From contig CALKYH010000117.1 of the NCBI GenBank assembly GCA_938003595.1, positions 1-49,619 on the forward strand: 49,619 nucleotides of DNA, in the 5' to 3' direction. Shown piece after piece: positions 42,371 through 49,619 of the stretch. The notes under the pieces are model-generated. The model had not been told where the DNA came from, did no database searches, and saw only the letters and a list, made by a program, of their open reading frames with translations. Source of the DNA: an uncultured bacterium (lineage in GTDB: Bacteria; Planctomycetota; Phycisphaerae; Phycisphaerales; UBA1924). The position numbers and the translations under genes were made by a program. How positions within the stretch are numbered: the first letter of the stretch is position 1; each line of letters opens with the position of its first letter.

Positions 42371-42376
42371 ACGATA
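42371..42376 (-). promoter_or_regulatory. -10-like hexamer TATCGT, 9 nt before pdxH
   Basis: TATCGT on the minus strand lies nine bases before ATG 42361. A perfect TTGACA (42409-42404, minus) lies too far upstream (27-base spacer) to pair with it. There is no ribosome site. Confidence 0.35.
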
Positions 42377-42466
42377 CGCGGGCGTGTCAGGCGGGACCGC
42401 GGCTGTCAAGGGCGTGGACGGGCGTGGATATCCAGTCGGCGGCGTGGCGCCGGAGGTCGGCGGGCG

Positions 42467-42472
42467 TACCGT
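42467..42472 (+). promoter_or_regulatory. -10-like hexamer TACCGT, 8 nt before dnaB
   Basis: TACCGT lies eight bases before ATG 42481. No Shine-Dalgarno is visible between them. Confidence 0.4.
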
Positions 42473-42480
42473 TGCACGCC

Positions 42481-44172
42481 ATGAGCACGGATGCGGGCAT
42501 GCTTGGTTTTGATGGAGCCAACGGCTCCGGGGGCGGCCCCGGGGGCGGGAAGGGCCGGCGCGGGTTCAGCGGGGGACGGCCGCCGGTGGATGTGCGGAAG
42601 CTGTTCGATCGCCTGCCTCCCCACGCGCTGGAGGCGGAGATGTCGCTGCTGGGGTCGATGATCCTCGATCCCAAGGTCACGGGCGACATCATCAGCCTGG
42701 TGCCCAGCGGCGCCGCGTGCTACACGCCCGAGCACGCCGCGATCTTCGACACCCTCATCGAGCTGTACGACAAGCACCAGTCCGCCGACCTGGTGCAGCT
42801 GACCCAGCGCCTGCGCGACCGCGATGTGCTGGAGAAGATCGGCGGCGAGGACTACCTGCTGCGCCTGGCCGAGCAGGTGCCCAGCAGCGTGAACGCGCCG
42901 CACTACGCGAAGATCGTCGCGGAGAAGTGGCGGCTGCGGAAGCTGATCGACGCCGCGGGCGAGATCCTCTACGAGGCGTTCCACGCCGGCGAGATGGGGC
43001 CCGAGGGCGCGGGCGAGGCGGTGGACCGGGCCGAGCAGCGGATCTTCGAGATCGCCGAGGCCCAGGAAAGCGGCGACGCCCAGCGCCTGTCCGACCTGCT
43101 GCAGGGCATCTACGACACGCTGGAGGACAACCGCGGCAGCCGCCTGGTCACCGGCGTCACCACGGGCTACTACGACCTGGACGAGATGACCAGCGGCCTG
43201 CAGCCGGGCGAACTGATCATCATCGCGGCCCGCCCCTCGATGGGTAAGACCGCGCTGACGCTCAACCTCGCGGAGCAGATCGCCCTCGGCGGCCCCCCGG
43301 GCGTGAAGATGTCCACGCCGGCGCCGGTCGCCATCTTCTCCATGGAAATGTCGCGCCAGTCCGTCGCCCAGCGCTTCATGTGCGCGCGGTCGGGCATCGA
43401 CTCCCACGCCCTGCGCACGAACCGGCTCAGCGACAGCGACTTCACCATGCTCGGCGGCGCCATGGACGAGCTCAAGGACGCGCCGATCTTCGTGGACGAC
43501 ACCCCCGCCCTGAGCATCCTCGGCCTGCGCGCCCGGGCCCGCCGCCTGGTCGCCCGCCACCAGGTCAAGTGCATCATGATCGATTACCTCCAGCTCATGA
43601 CGGCGCCGAGTTCATCGGAGAGCCGGCAGGTGGAGGTCTCGGCGATCAGCCGCGGCGTGAAGGCGCTGGCGCGGGAGCTGAACATCCCCGTCGTCTGCCT
43701 CTCCCAGCTCAACCGCGCCGCCGAGCAGCGCGAGGGCCACCGCCCGCGCATGAGCGACCTGCGCGAGTCGGGCTCCATCGAGCAGGACGCGGATGTCATC
43801 ATGCTCCTGCACCGCGAGGAGTACTACCACCAGGCCGACCCCGCCTGGATGAACGACCCCGACAACGAGGACAAGATCGGCCTCGCGGAGCTGATCATCG
43901 CCAAGCAGCGCAACGGCCCGACGGGCGTGGCGAGCATGCACTGGGACTCGCGGACGATGCGCTTCAAGAACCGCACCAGCGGCCCCCGCGTGGCGCCGCC
44001 GCCCGACATCGCCGCCCGCGAGGAGCGGGGCTGGTCCCCCGTCGTCCAGACCCCCGGCGGCGGTGGAGGCGGCGCCTTCACGCCCTCGCGCAAGGAGCCC
44101 CCGCCGTTCCGCACGCGGGACGACGGGCCGGGGCTGGCGCCGATCGAGTTCGATGACGATCTGCCGGTGTAG
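42481..44172 (+). CDS. dnaB: replicative DNA helicase DnaB
   Basis: A 563-residue hexameric helicase. A Gly-rich lead (12-33) precedes the N-terminal domain (about 44-155), a linker helix, and the RecA-like C-terminal domain with Walker A ARPSMGKT (250-257), Walker B IMIDYLQL (365-372), SQLNRAAEQR and a late AKQRNGPTG. About ten residues rich in Gly and Pro (269-281) are inserted after the P-loop helix. The C-terminal tail (about 500-563) is Pro/Gly-rich and ends EFDDDLPV, very like the SSB acidic tip. Its stop is three bases from the convergent dockerin gene. Confidence 0.93.
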   Translation: MSTDAGMLGFDGANGSGGGPGGGKGRRGFSGGRPPVDVRKLFDRLPPHALEAEMSLLGSMILDPKVTGDIISLVPSGAACYTPEHAAIFDTLIELYDKHQSADLVQLTQRLRDRDVLEKIGGEDYLLRLAEQVPSSVNAPHYAKIVAEKWRLRKLIDAAGEILYEAFHAGEMGPEGAGEAVDRAEQRIFEIAEAQESGDAQRLSDLLQGIYDTLEDNRGSRLVTGVTTGYYDLDEMTSGLQPGELIIIAARPSMGKTALTLNLAEQIALGGPPGVKMSTPAPVAIFSMEMSRQSVAQRFMCARSGIDSHALRTNRLSDSDFTMLGGAMDELKDAPIFVDDTPALSILGLRARARRLVARHQVKCIMIDYLQLMTAPSSSESRQVEVSAISRGVKALARELNIPVVCLSQLNRAAEQREGHRPRMSDLRESGSIEQDADVIMLLHREEYYHQADPAWMNDPDNEDKIGLAELIIAKQRNGPTGVASMHWDSRTMRFKNRTSGPRVAPPPDIAAREERGWSPVVQTPGGGGGGAFTPSRKEPPPFRTRDDGPGLAPIEFDDDLPV

Positions 44173-44175
44173 GGC

Positions 44176-45918
44176 TCAGCCGCCGCAGTCGTCGCCGAGC
44201 TGCGACAACACGAGGTTCAGGTCCGCGAAGCCCACGGCGCCGTCGAGGTCCAGATCGGCGTCGAAGTCGTAGGCGGGCCCGAGGACGACGGAGTTGAAGG
44301 CGCCCAGCACCTCGTTGAGGTCGGCGAAGTCGACGAATCCGTCGCCGTTGGTGTCGGCGGAGCAGAAGGAGACGGGAGTGGCGGCGATGATGGCGGAGGA
44401 GCCGTCGGTGAACAGCGCCGAGGCAACGATGGTTCCATCATCATTGAAGGAACGCGGCAGGCCGGCCTGTGGCGACGGATGCAGCCGGAGAGATGTGATC
44501 CTGGCGATGATGCGAATGTCGCCAGACTCGATCTCGATGTGTTGGCCGACCCGCATGCCGAGCACCTGTGATCCGGTTCGACCCACAATCCACAGGCCTG
44601 TGTCGTAGGCGCCCGAGTCGCCGTCGCTGGTCTCGAAACCCGCGAAGATCGCCGACTGGCCAGCGTTGTTGATCATGCCCGATTCGAGGCGGACGTCCAA
44701 TCGGATTCCGGCAGGAGTTCCCGCGGGGTGAGTCTCGTCGATCACCACTGGTGTGATCGCGGCGCCGTCATGACGCCAATACCCGTTGATCAGCTGGTTC
44801 GAGTCGAAACCATAGAACAGAATCTCATCGGAATCATTCAGCCCGGGATACTCGACATAGGTGAAGACACCGTCGGGGCCGAGCCCTGGGGCAGCGTCGC
44901 CCGTGCGCACGACGAGTCCCAGTGCGCCCGTCCTGTCCGACCAGATGCCGTGACGAGTGAGGTCCTCGACTCCTGGCCCCTGCAGAGACGCGCGGAATGC
45001 GACATGCCCCGCGTCGTTGAGCGTCGGTGGGTCATGGAGGAACTGGAAACTGGCCAGGCCGTCGGTGTCGGGCGCGACCGTCTGTTCCAGAGCAATTGGG
45101 ATCGTTGCGCCGGCTGATTCGACAAGGATGCCGGCGGCAGACGGCGATCCGGGTTGCACCAAGTATGCGAGGAACCCAAGCATTCCTGCCGCGTTGATCG
45201 CGGGCTGGTAGTCGTACGACGAGATCGCGAGGTAGGTCATGCCAGGGACAGGAGCCTCTTGACCCTCGATCGCCACAGCCGAGAGCACGCCATCGCAATA
45301 GGTCCAGATGCCATCCAGCACGCCCCTCGGACTGTCGAGGGTTGCTTCGAACGCGGCGGCTCCGCCGAGACCGCCCGTGATCCAATCGAAGGCGCGAAAC
45401 GTCGAGCCCGCATCAGCTCCGGGCGCTGCCTGCGATTGAAGCGCGATCAGACCGAGTTCGTTGTCAACCTCCGTCCAGGCGGCGCTGAGGTTGGATCCGG
45501 TGGTGGGAAGACGGACTGTTCCGATCACCGAAAGACGTCCATCGCGCGAGAGCGTCCACTTCGACGGGTGGATGCCACTGACATAGGCGTCGATCGCGGC
45601 GGCCGGCACAGGATCTCGTGTGCGCAAGAGAAGCGTCAGGGTCTCATCCCGATCGAGCCAGATCCCCTGATTGTTCTGAGATGTAACGCCCGGTCCGCTC
45701 AGCACGCCCCGGAAGGCAACATCGCCGTCTTCGTCGAGCGTCGGCCCGGCGAGTCCTGTAGGACTAAAGACCACCCCCGGCCCCAGCCCGGGCCCCAGCG
45801 GTCCGTCCGTTCCAGAAAGCGCGATGATGCGCCGCTGCACCGGGTCCGCGGCGGCGTGACCGGCGGCAAGCGCGAGCCCCAGAACGATGCAACCGGCGAC
45901 GCTGATGTGTGAAGGCAT
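44176..45918 (-). CDS. secreted tandem-repeat protein (DUF7453-like) with dockerin-like module
   Basis: A 580-residue exported protein. A signal peptide (about 1-25) is followed by five to six irregular repeats of about 65-85 residues with the pattern N/D-x-x-G-x-(V/L)-x-F and GIW. Examples are LDEDGDVAFRGVL with GIWLDRDE, LNDAGHVAFRASL with GIWSDRTG, and RTGDAAPGLGPDGVF. This resembles the NxxGxxxAF repeat class of planctomycete surface proteins; a propeller is possible. Two dockerin-like loops follow (ADTNGDGFVDFADLN and ADLDLDGAVGFADLN), with Cys before (SFCSAD) and after (GDDCGG). GGGAGGG lies about eight bases before ATG 45918. Its GC is visibly lower than its neighbours. Confidence 0.78.
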   Translation of the reverse strand: MPSHISVAGCIVLGLALAAGHAAADPVQRRIIALSGTDGPLGPGLGPGVVFSPTGLAGPTLDEDGDVAFRGVLSGPGVTSQNNQGIWLDRDETLTLLLRTRDPVPAAAIDAYVSGIHPSKWTLSRDGRLSVIGTVRLPTTGSNLSAAWTEVDNELGLIALQSQAAPGADAGSTFRAFDWITGGLGGAAAFEATLDSPRGVLDGIWTYCDGVLSAVAIEGQEAPVPGMTYLAISSYDYQPAINAAGMLGFLAYLVQPGSPSAAGILVESAGATIPIALEQTVAPDTDGLASFQFLHDPPTLNDAGHVAFRASLQGPGVEDLTRHGIWSDRTGALGLVVRTGDAAPGLGPDGVFTYVEYPGLNDSDEILFYGFDSNQLINGYWRHDGAAITPVVIDETHPAGTPAGIRLDVRLESGMINNAGQSAIFAGFETSDGDSGAYDTGLWIVGRTGSQVLGMRVGQHIEIESGDIRIIARITSLRLHPSPQAGLPRSFNDDGTIVASALFTDGSSAIIAATPVSFCSADTNGDGFVDFADLNEVLGAFNSVVLGPAYDFDADLDLDGAVGFADLNLVLSQLGDDCGG

Positions 45919-46123
45919 GGGGCCAACCCTCCCAGAGAGTGCTGATCGGCGGCGCCGCGGTCTCGCGGCAACCATCTAAGGGTACAGCCCGGCCGGAAGG
46001 GAGCCAGCGAAATCTGCCGAATCGCCGATCCCGACTATTGCGCCTCCCGGCCCGAACCGTCCGACTGAATAGGTCTCCCCGCCGGGTCAACCCCTGCCCC
46101 ATCGACCCCCTCCGTCCTGCACC

Positions 46124-46897
46124 ATGGTCGTCCCCCCCCAATCCTTCACCCAGCAGGCGCGCCTGGCGATCACCCTCGCGTGGGTCGCGGGCTACACCAA
46201 CACGGTCGCGCTGGTCGCCTGCGGCGCCGCGGTGTCGCATGTCTCGGGCACCACCTCGCGCCTGGGCATCGACGCGGCGGAGGGCCGCTGGGCCGCGGGG
46301 CTCTTCGCGCTGTTCCTGCTCGTGAGTTTCTTCCTCGGAGCGCTCGCCTCCGGCGCGTGCAGCGAGATCGCGCGCCGGCGGGGCTGGGCCTCCGCCTTCG
46401 CGCTCCCGATCGCCGTGGAGGCGGCGCTGCTCCTGCTGTTTGCGCTGGGGCTGGAACTGAGCGCCCCGGAGTCACGCTCGGGCGGGACGACGCTCTACAC
46501 GCTGACCGGCGTGGCGACGATGGCCATGGGCCTGCAGAACGCGACCATCACGCGCATCTCCTCCGGCGTCGTGCGCACCACCCATGTCACCGGCGTCCTG
46601 ACCGACCTGGGCATCGAGACCGCCCAGTGCCTGCTGTGGTTGTCGGAGAAGCGATCGGTCCGAGCGATGCACACGCACCCCGCGGCCCGCCGCCTCGCCC
46701 TGCTCGTCTCGATCATCGGCAGCTTCGCCCTGGGCGCGGGGCTGGGCGCCTTCGCGTACGGCGCCATCGAGCGCTGGGCCATGAACCCGCCCGTGCTGTT
46801 CCTCATCTGGCTGATCTACCGCGACCTGAAGAGCCCGATCGCCCGGTTCAGGACGCCCCCTCGGACGACCCCGGAGCGCGAGGCGCCGCTGGGCTGA
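46124..46897 (+). CDS. DUF1275/YoaK-family membrane protein
   Basis: A 257-residue protein with about six membrane helices. The family signature is clear: GYTNTVAL near the start, SHVSGTTSRLG, and MGLQNATITRISSGVVRTTHVTGVLTDLG in the second half. The function of this family is not known. The tail is short and charged. No ribosome site is visible before ATG 46124. It is divergent from the 580-residue dockerin protein and convergent with the prepilin-like gene. Confidence 0.85.
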   Translation: MVVPPQSFTQQARLAITLAWVAGYTNTVALVACGAAVSHVSGTTSRLGIDAAEGRWAAGLFALFLLVSFFLGALASGACSEIARRRGWASAFALPIAVEAALLLLFALGLELSAPESRSGGTTLYTLTGVATMAMGLQNATITRISSGVVRTTHVTGVLTDLGIETAQCLLWLSEKRSVRAMHTHPAARRLALLVSIIGSFALGAGLGAFAYGAIERWAMNPPVLFLIWLIYRDLKSPIARFRTPPRTTPEREAPLG

Positions 46898-46904
46898 GGT
46901 CGCC

Positions 46905-46928
46905 CTTCCCCCTGGGGGGTCAGGGAAG
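46905..46928. terminator. possible terminator hairpin overlapping the prepilin-like gene stop
   Basis: CTTCCC (46905-46910) and GGGAAG (46923-46928) can pair around a C/G-rich loop, followed by TTTG on the plus strand. It would serve the DUF1275 gene and includes the last bases of the opposite gene. Confidence 0.33.
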
Positions 46929-47987
46929 TTTGACATCCGCGGGGTTGTTGATGGTCACGCCGCTGACATTGTGGAATCGGAGGGATTCCTCCGTCGCGCG
47001 GATGCCGGTGAACACGCTGCCGCCGGGGTACCACGGCGCCGCGTTGGTGCGGGACTCGGTCTGCGTCATCGAGCCCGCGTGCCCGTCGAAGTAGACGACC
47101 ATGATCTTGTCGCGGTGCCGGTACGAGAGCCTGGCGTTGTGCGGGTGGACATTGCCGCTGGAGTGGTTCTCGTCGGCGAATTCCGGCGTGGTCGGCGCCC
47201 GCCCGTACTCGCGCGAGGCGGTGTAGATCGGCGTGGAGGAGGTGAACGAGCCGTAGTACTTGGGGTTCGGGTGGGCGTCGAAGTCCAGGTGATCGCGCGA
47301 GGCCAGGTAGCGCGTGCCGTCGGCCAGGAACACCTTGTCGGACATGCGCGTGCCGACGCGGTAGAGCAGCGGCTTGTAGCTGCTGGGCGTCACCGCGGGC
47401 CCGGCCCAGGTGTATTTCTTGCCCGGCGCCGTCCACTCGCCGCTGGTCACCGGCTTGCCGAGCAGGTGGAAGGGCCCCGGCGAGAGGTACGAGATCTGCC
47501 GGATCTCTTCCTGGGCCATCAGCTCGCGGAAGTCCGCGATGTCGCCGGCGCTCAGGCCCCAGGCCGCGTCGTTGTCGCGCGTGGTTCCGGGGCAGCCCAG
47601 GTCCTCGAAGATCTGCTTCGTCCGCCGCGCCCGGTTGGGGCTGAGCTTGGCCTCGTCGCCCATGACCGGGCTGATCCAGTCGAAGACCGTCGTGGGCGTG
47701 GTGGGGGTGGTGTCGCCCAGCAGCTCCAGCGCCGCGGCGTAGTTCCGCATGTACCGCAGCCCCGTGACATTCACCCCGGGGATCTGGTCGTTGTGGCTCT
47801 GCGCCCAGGACATCGTCCCGACATGCAGCCGGCGCTGCTGCGCCGTGCACGCCGCCTCGCGCGCGGCGTCGCGCGTGATGGACAGCGCCGGCACGAGCAC
47901 GCCGACGAGCAGCGCGACGATCGCCGTGACGACCAGCGCCTCGATGAGTGTGAACGCCGCCCGATGTGATGTGTGGTGCCCCACCAT
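46920..47987 (-). CDS. prepilin-type N-terminal methylation protein (planctomycete type II pseudopilin-like)
   Basis: A 355-residue protein. The type IV prepilin signal AAFTLIEALVVTAIVALLVGVLVPAL (about 11-36) has the conserved Glu at +5; Ala replaces the usual Gly before the cleavage site. A large C-terminal domain ends near VVYFDGHAGSM, the H-X9-DG motif typical of many planctomycete proteins of this class. They are numerous per genome and their role (secretion pseudopilus or surface fibre) is not settled. The start at ATG 47987 fits the short leader. A TACCTT hexamer lies nine bases upstream. Confidence 0.83.
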   Translation of the reverse strand: MVGHHTSHRAAFTLIEALVVTAIVALLVGVLVPALSITRDAAREAACTAQQRRLHVGTMSWAQSHNDQIPGVNVTGLRYMRNYAAALELLGDTTPTTPTTVFDWISPVMGDEAKLSPNRARRTKQIFEDLGCPGTTRDNDAAWGLSAGDIADFRELMAQEEIRQISYLSPGPFHLLGKPVTSGEWTAPGKKYTWAGPAVTPSSYKPLLYRVGTRMSDKVFLADGTRYLASRDHLDFDAHPNPKYYGSFTSSTPIYTASREYGRAPTTPEFADENHSSGNVHPHNARLSYRHRDKIMVVYFDGHAGSMTQTESRTNAAPWYPGGSVFTGIRATEESLRFHNVSGVTINNPADVKLP

Positions 47988-48117
47988 AGAGGAGTGAAGG
48001 TAGGAACCGAAGGCGGGAGCGTGCGAGCGGGGCGGGTTGTCAGTTCATTGTTTGGCGTCGGTCCCGGGGGGCAGTGGAGATGCTGTGGAGAATTGGCGGC
48101 GCCGGGCGCAATGCAAA

Positions 48118-48143
48118 GCGGCCTCCCCGGGTGGGGAGGCCGC
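48118..48143 (-). terminator. terminator hairpin of clpC
   Basis: A perfect eleven-pair stem (GCGGCCTCCCC with GGGGAGGCCGC) and a four-base loop lie 45 bases after the clpC stop. On the minus strand the tail is short (CTTTGC). Confidence 0.6.
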
Positions 48144-48188
48144 GAAAGGTGCGTGGGATGAGATCGCCGCTCGGCGCGGGGGCGCGGG

Positions 48189-49619
48189 TCAGGTGGAGCC
48201 GGCGCCGACGCTCTTGGCGGGGCTGTCGACGGCGAGGCCCTCGAAGAACAGGTGGTCCTGCTCGTCCTTGCGGGTGACGGTGACGCGCCCCTTGCCCTTG
48301 AACTCGCCCGAGAGCAGCGACTCCGAGAGCGGGTCCTCGATGTAGGTGCCGATGGCGCGACGCAGCGGGCGGGCGCCGAAGTCGGGGCTGTAGCCCTTCT
48401 CGATCAGGAAGTCCTTGGCCTTCTGATCGATCTCGAGCACGATGCCCTGCTCGGCCAGGCGCTTGGTGACCTTGTTCGCCTCGTACTCGACGATCGTGTT
48501 GAGGTCTTCCTTGGTCAGCGGACGGAACACGATGACATCGTCGAGGCGGTTGATGAACTCGGGGCGGAAGTAGCGCTCGATCTCCTTGAGGAGCACGGTC
48601 TTGATGTTGTCGAAGGAGGTCTGCTGGTCGCGGTTGCCGAAGCCGAACCCGCCGCCGCCCTTGATGAGGTCGGCGCCGATGTTCGAGGTCATGATGAGGA
48701 TGGCGTTGCGGAAGTCCACATGCCGGCCGAACGAGTCGGTCAGGCGGCCTTCCTCCATGATCTGCAGGAGCATGTTGAACACATCGGGGTGCGCCTTCTC
48801 GACCTCGTCGAGCAGGATGACCGAGTACGGCCGCCGGCGGACGCGCTCGGTGAGCTGGCCGCCCTCTTCGTAGCCGACGTACCCGGGGGGCGCGCCGACC
48901 AGGCGGGAGACATTGTGCTTCTCCATGTACTCGGACATGTCGAGCTGGATGAGCGCCTCTTCGTCGCCGAACATGAACTCGGCGAGGGCCTTGGACAGCA
49001 GCGTCTTGCCGACGCCCGAGGGGCCGACGAAGATGAACGAGCCCATGGGGCGCTTGGGGTCCTTCAGGCCGGCCCGGGCGCGCCGGATGGCGCGGGAGAT
49101 GGCCTTCACGGCGTCGTCCTGGCTGACGACCTTCTTGTGCAGCTCGTCCTCGAGGTGCAGCAGGCGGTCGGCCTCCTCGGACTCCAGGCGCGTCAGCGGC
49201 ACGCCGGTCATCTTGGACACGACCTCCGCGACGACTTCCTCGTCCACGGCGCCGTCGAACTCGCCGGCCTTGCGCTCGCGCCAGGCGCGCTGGCGCTCTT
49301 CCTTCTCACGACGCAGCTGCTCGGCCTTGTCGCGCAGCTCCGCGGCGCGCTCGTAGTCCGCGCCCTTCACGGCCTCGTCCTTCTCGATGGACAGGCGCTC
49401 GATCTGCTCCTCGAGGTCGGCCAGGTCCGGCGGCTTGGCCATGCTGCGGATGCGCACGCGGGCGCCCGCCTCGTCGAGGATGTCGATGGACTTGTCCGGC
49501 TGCACCCGGCCGGTGATGTACCGGCTGGACAGGTCGACCGCCGCCTGGATCGCGGCGTCGGTGATGTGCACGCGGTGGTGGGCCTCGTACTTGTCGCGCA
49601 GGCCCTTGAGGATCTCGAC
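48189..49619 (-). CDS. clpC: ATP-dependent Clp protease ATP-binding subunit ClpC, C-terminal part
   Basis: The last 476 residues of a ClpC-type AAA+ unfoldase; the N-terminal part lies beyond the right edge. Visible parts, counted from the edge, are the end of the first AAA domain (YEAHHRVHITDAAI, SSRYITGRVQPDKSIDILDEA), the coiled-coil M region with a UVR-type motif (about 78-110, EAVKGADYERAAELRDKAEQL), and the second AAA domain. That domain has Walker A GPSGVGKT (199-206), pore loop GYVGYEEGG (246-254) and Walker B VILLDE (267-272). A GFGF segment (about 324-327) stands where ClpC carries the ClpP-docking VGF loop, so ClpP binding is likely. It unfolds proteins for ClpP. Confidence 0.93.
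   Translation of the reverse strand, partial: VEILKGLRDKYEAHHRVHITDAAIQAAVDLSSRYITGRVQPDKSIDILDEAGARVRIRSMAKPPDLADLEEQIERLSIEKDEAVKGADYERAAELRDKAEQLRREKEERQRAWRERKAGEFDGAVDEEVVAEVVSKMTGVPLTRLESEEADRLLHLEDELHKKVVSQDDAVKAISRAIRRARAGLKDPKRPMGSFIFVGPSGVGKTLLSKALAEFMFGDEEALIQLDMSEYMEKHNVSRLVGAPPGYVGYEEGGQLTERVRRRPYSVILLDEVEKAHPDVFNMLLQIMEEGRLTDSFGRHVDFRNAILIMTSNIGADLIKGGGGFGFGNRDQQTSFDNIKTVLLKEIERYFRPEFINRLDDVIVFRPLTKEDLNTIVEYEANKVTKRLAEQGIVLEIDQKAKDFLIEKGYSPDFGARPLRRAIGTYIEDPLSESLLSGEFKGKGRVTVTRKDEQDHLFFEGLAVDSPAKSVGAGST

Noticed and set aside
42404..42409. Perfect TTGACA on the minus strand as the -35 of pdxH
   Set aside because: The distance to the only -10-like hexamer is 27 bases, too long for a sigma70 promoter.
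48189..49571. A complete small ClpB/ClpC protein starting at the GTG near 49571
   Set aside because: The frame stays open to the window edge with conserved ClpC sequence (YEAHHRVHIT), so that codon is internal and the gene is cut by the window.

Overview
The window comes from a very GC-rich bacterium, most likely a planctomycete of the class Phycisphaerae. This rests on gene content only, not on a marker-gene tree. The clues are secreted proteins ending in paired dockerin-like D-x-D-x-D-G...DLN repeats, PEP-CTERM style C-termini, an Hc1/histone H1-like protein, a squalene-hopene cyclase, a kinase fused to a TolB-like propeller, and a planctomycete-style prepilin protein. No insertion sequence, prophage, CRISPR array or rRNA was seen. 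No stretch longer than about 300 bases lacks a gene.

Layout. 1-42: the 3' part of a tRNA-Lys(CTT). 137-9445: signalling and transport, with a membrane Ser/Thr kinase, a secreted beta-helix protein, two convergent single-domain response regulators, a multi-PAS histidine kinase and a CPA1-type antiporter. 9496-19375: a secretome block with a LamG/dockerin protein, a large subtilisin-like protease with dockerin, a small PEP-CTERM-like protein, a FAD amine oxidase-like enzyme and a PhoX-like PEP-CTERM protein. 19571-22755: a YmdB-family phosphoesterase, a small hypothetical protein, a DegT-type aminotransferase, a FabZ-like dehydratase and the Hc1-like protein. 23042-27481: a GGDEF protein, its coupled partner, murG and ftsW. 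27694-31429: a dockerin protein, purH and a PQQ-propeller lipoprotein. 31601-32218: riboflavin synthase. 32324-40821: a co-directional minus-strand cluster of MscS-family channel, HpnB-like glycosyltransferase, squalene-hopene cyclase and zwf. 40894-44172: nnrE, pdxH and dnaB. 44176-49619: a lower-GC dockerin repeat protein, a DUF1275 membrane protein, a prepilin-like protein and the C-terminal part of clpC.

How genes work together. The histidine kinase and the 141-residue receiver are adjacent and co-directional and probably form one phosphorelay, with the convergent second receiver as a candidate extra partner. MurG and FtsW act in peptidoglycan precursor export and division. SHC and the HpnB-like glycosyltransferase suggest hopanoid synthesis, placed beside a membrane-tension channel and NADPH-producing zwf. 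The four dockerin-like proteins and two PEP-CTERM-like proteins point to envelope sorting systems encoded elsewhere.

Most notable signals: (1) many start codons lie 5-9 bases after a TANNNT hexamer and lack a Shine-Dalgarno, suggesting widespread leaderless transcription; (2) a 32-base hairpin element is found twice, each time just 3' of a minus-strand stop codon, with both differences confined to the loop; (3) DnaB ends in an acidic tip resembling the SSB C-terminus; (4) the histidine kinase ends in what may be a decayed receiver domain; (5) Cys residues flank three of the four dockerin-like modules; (6) the YmdB-family enzyme has GDH in place of the GNH metal-site motif.
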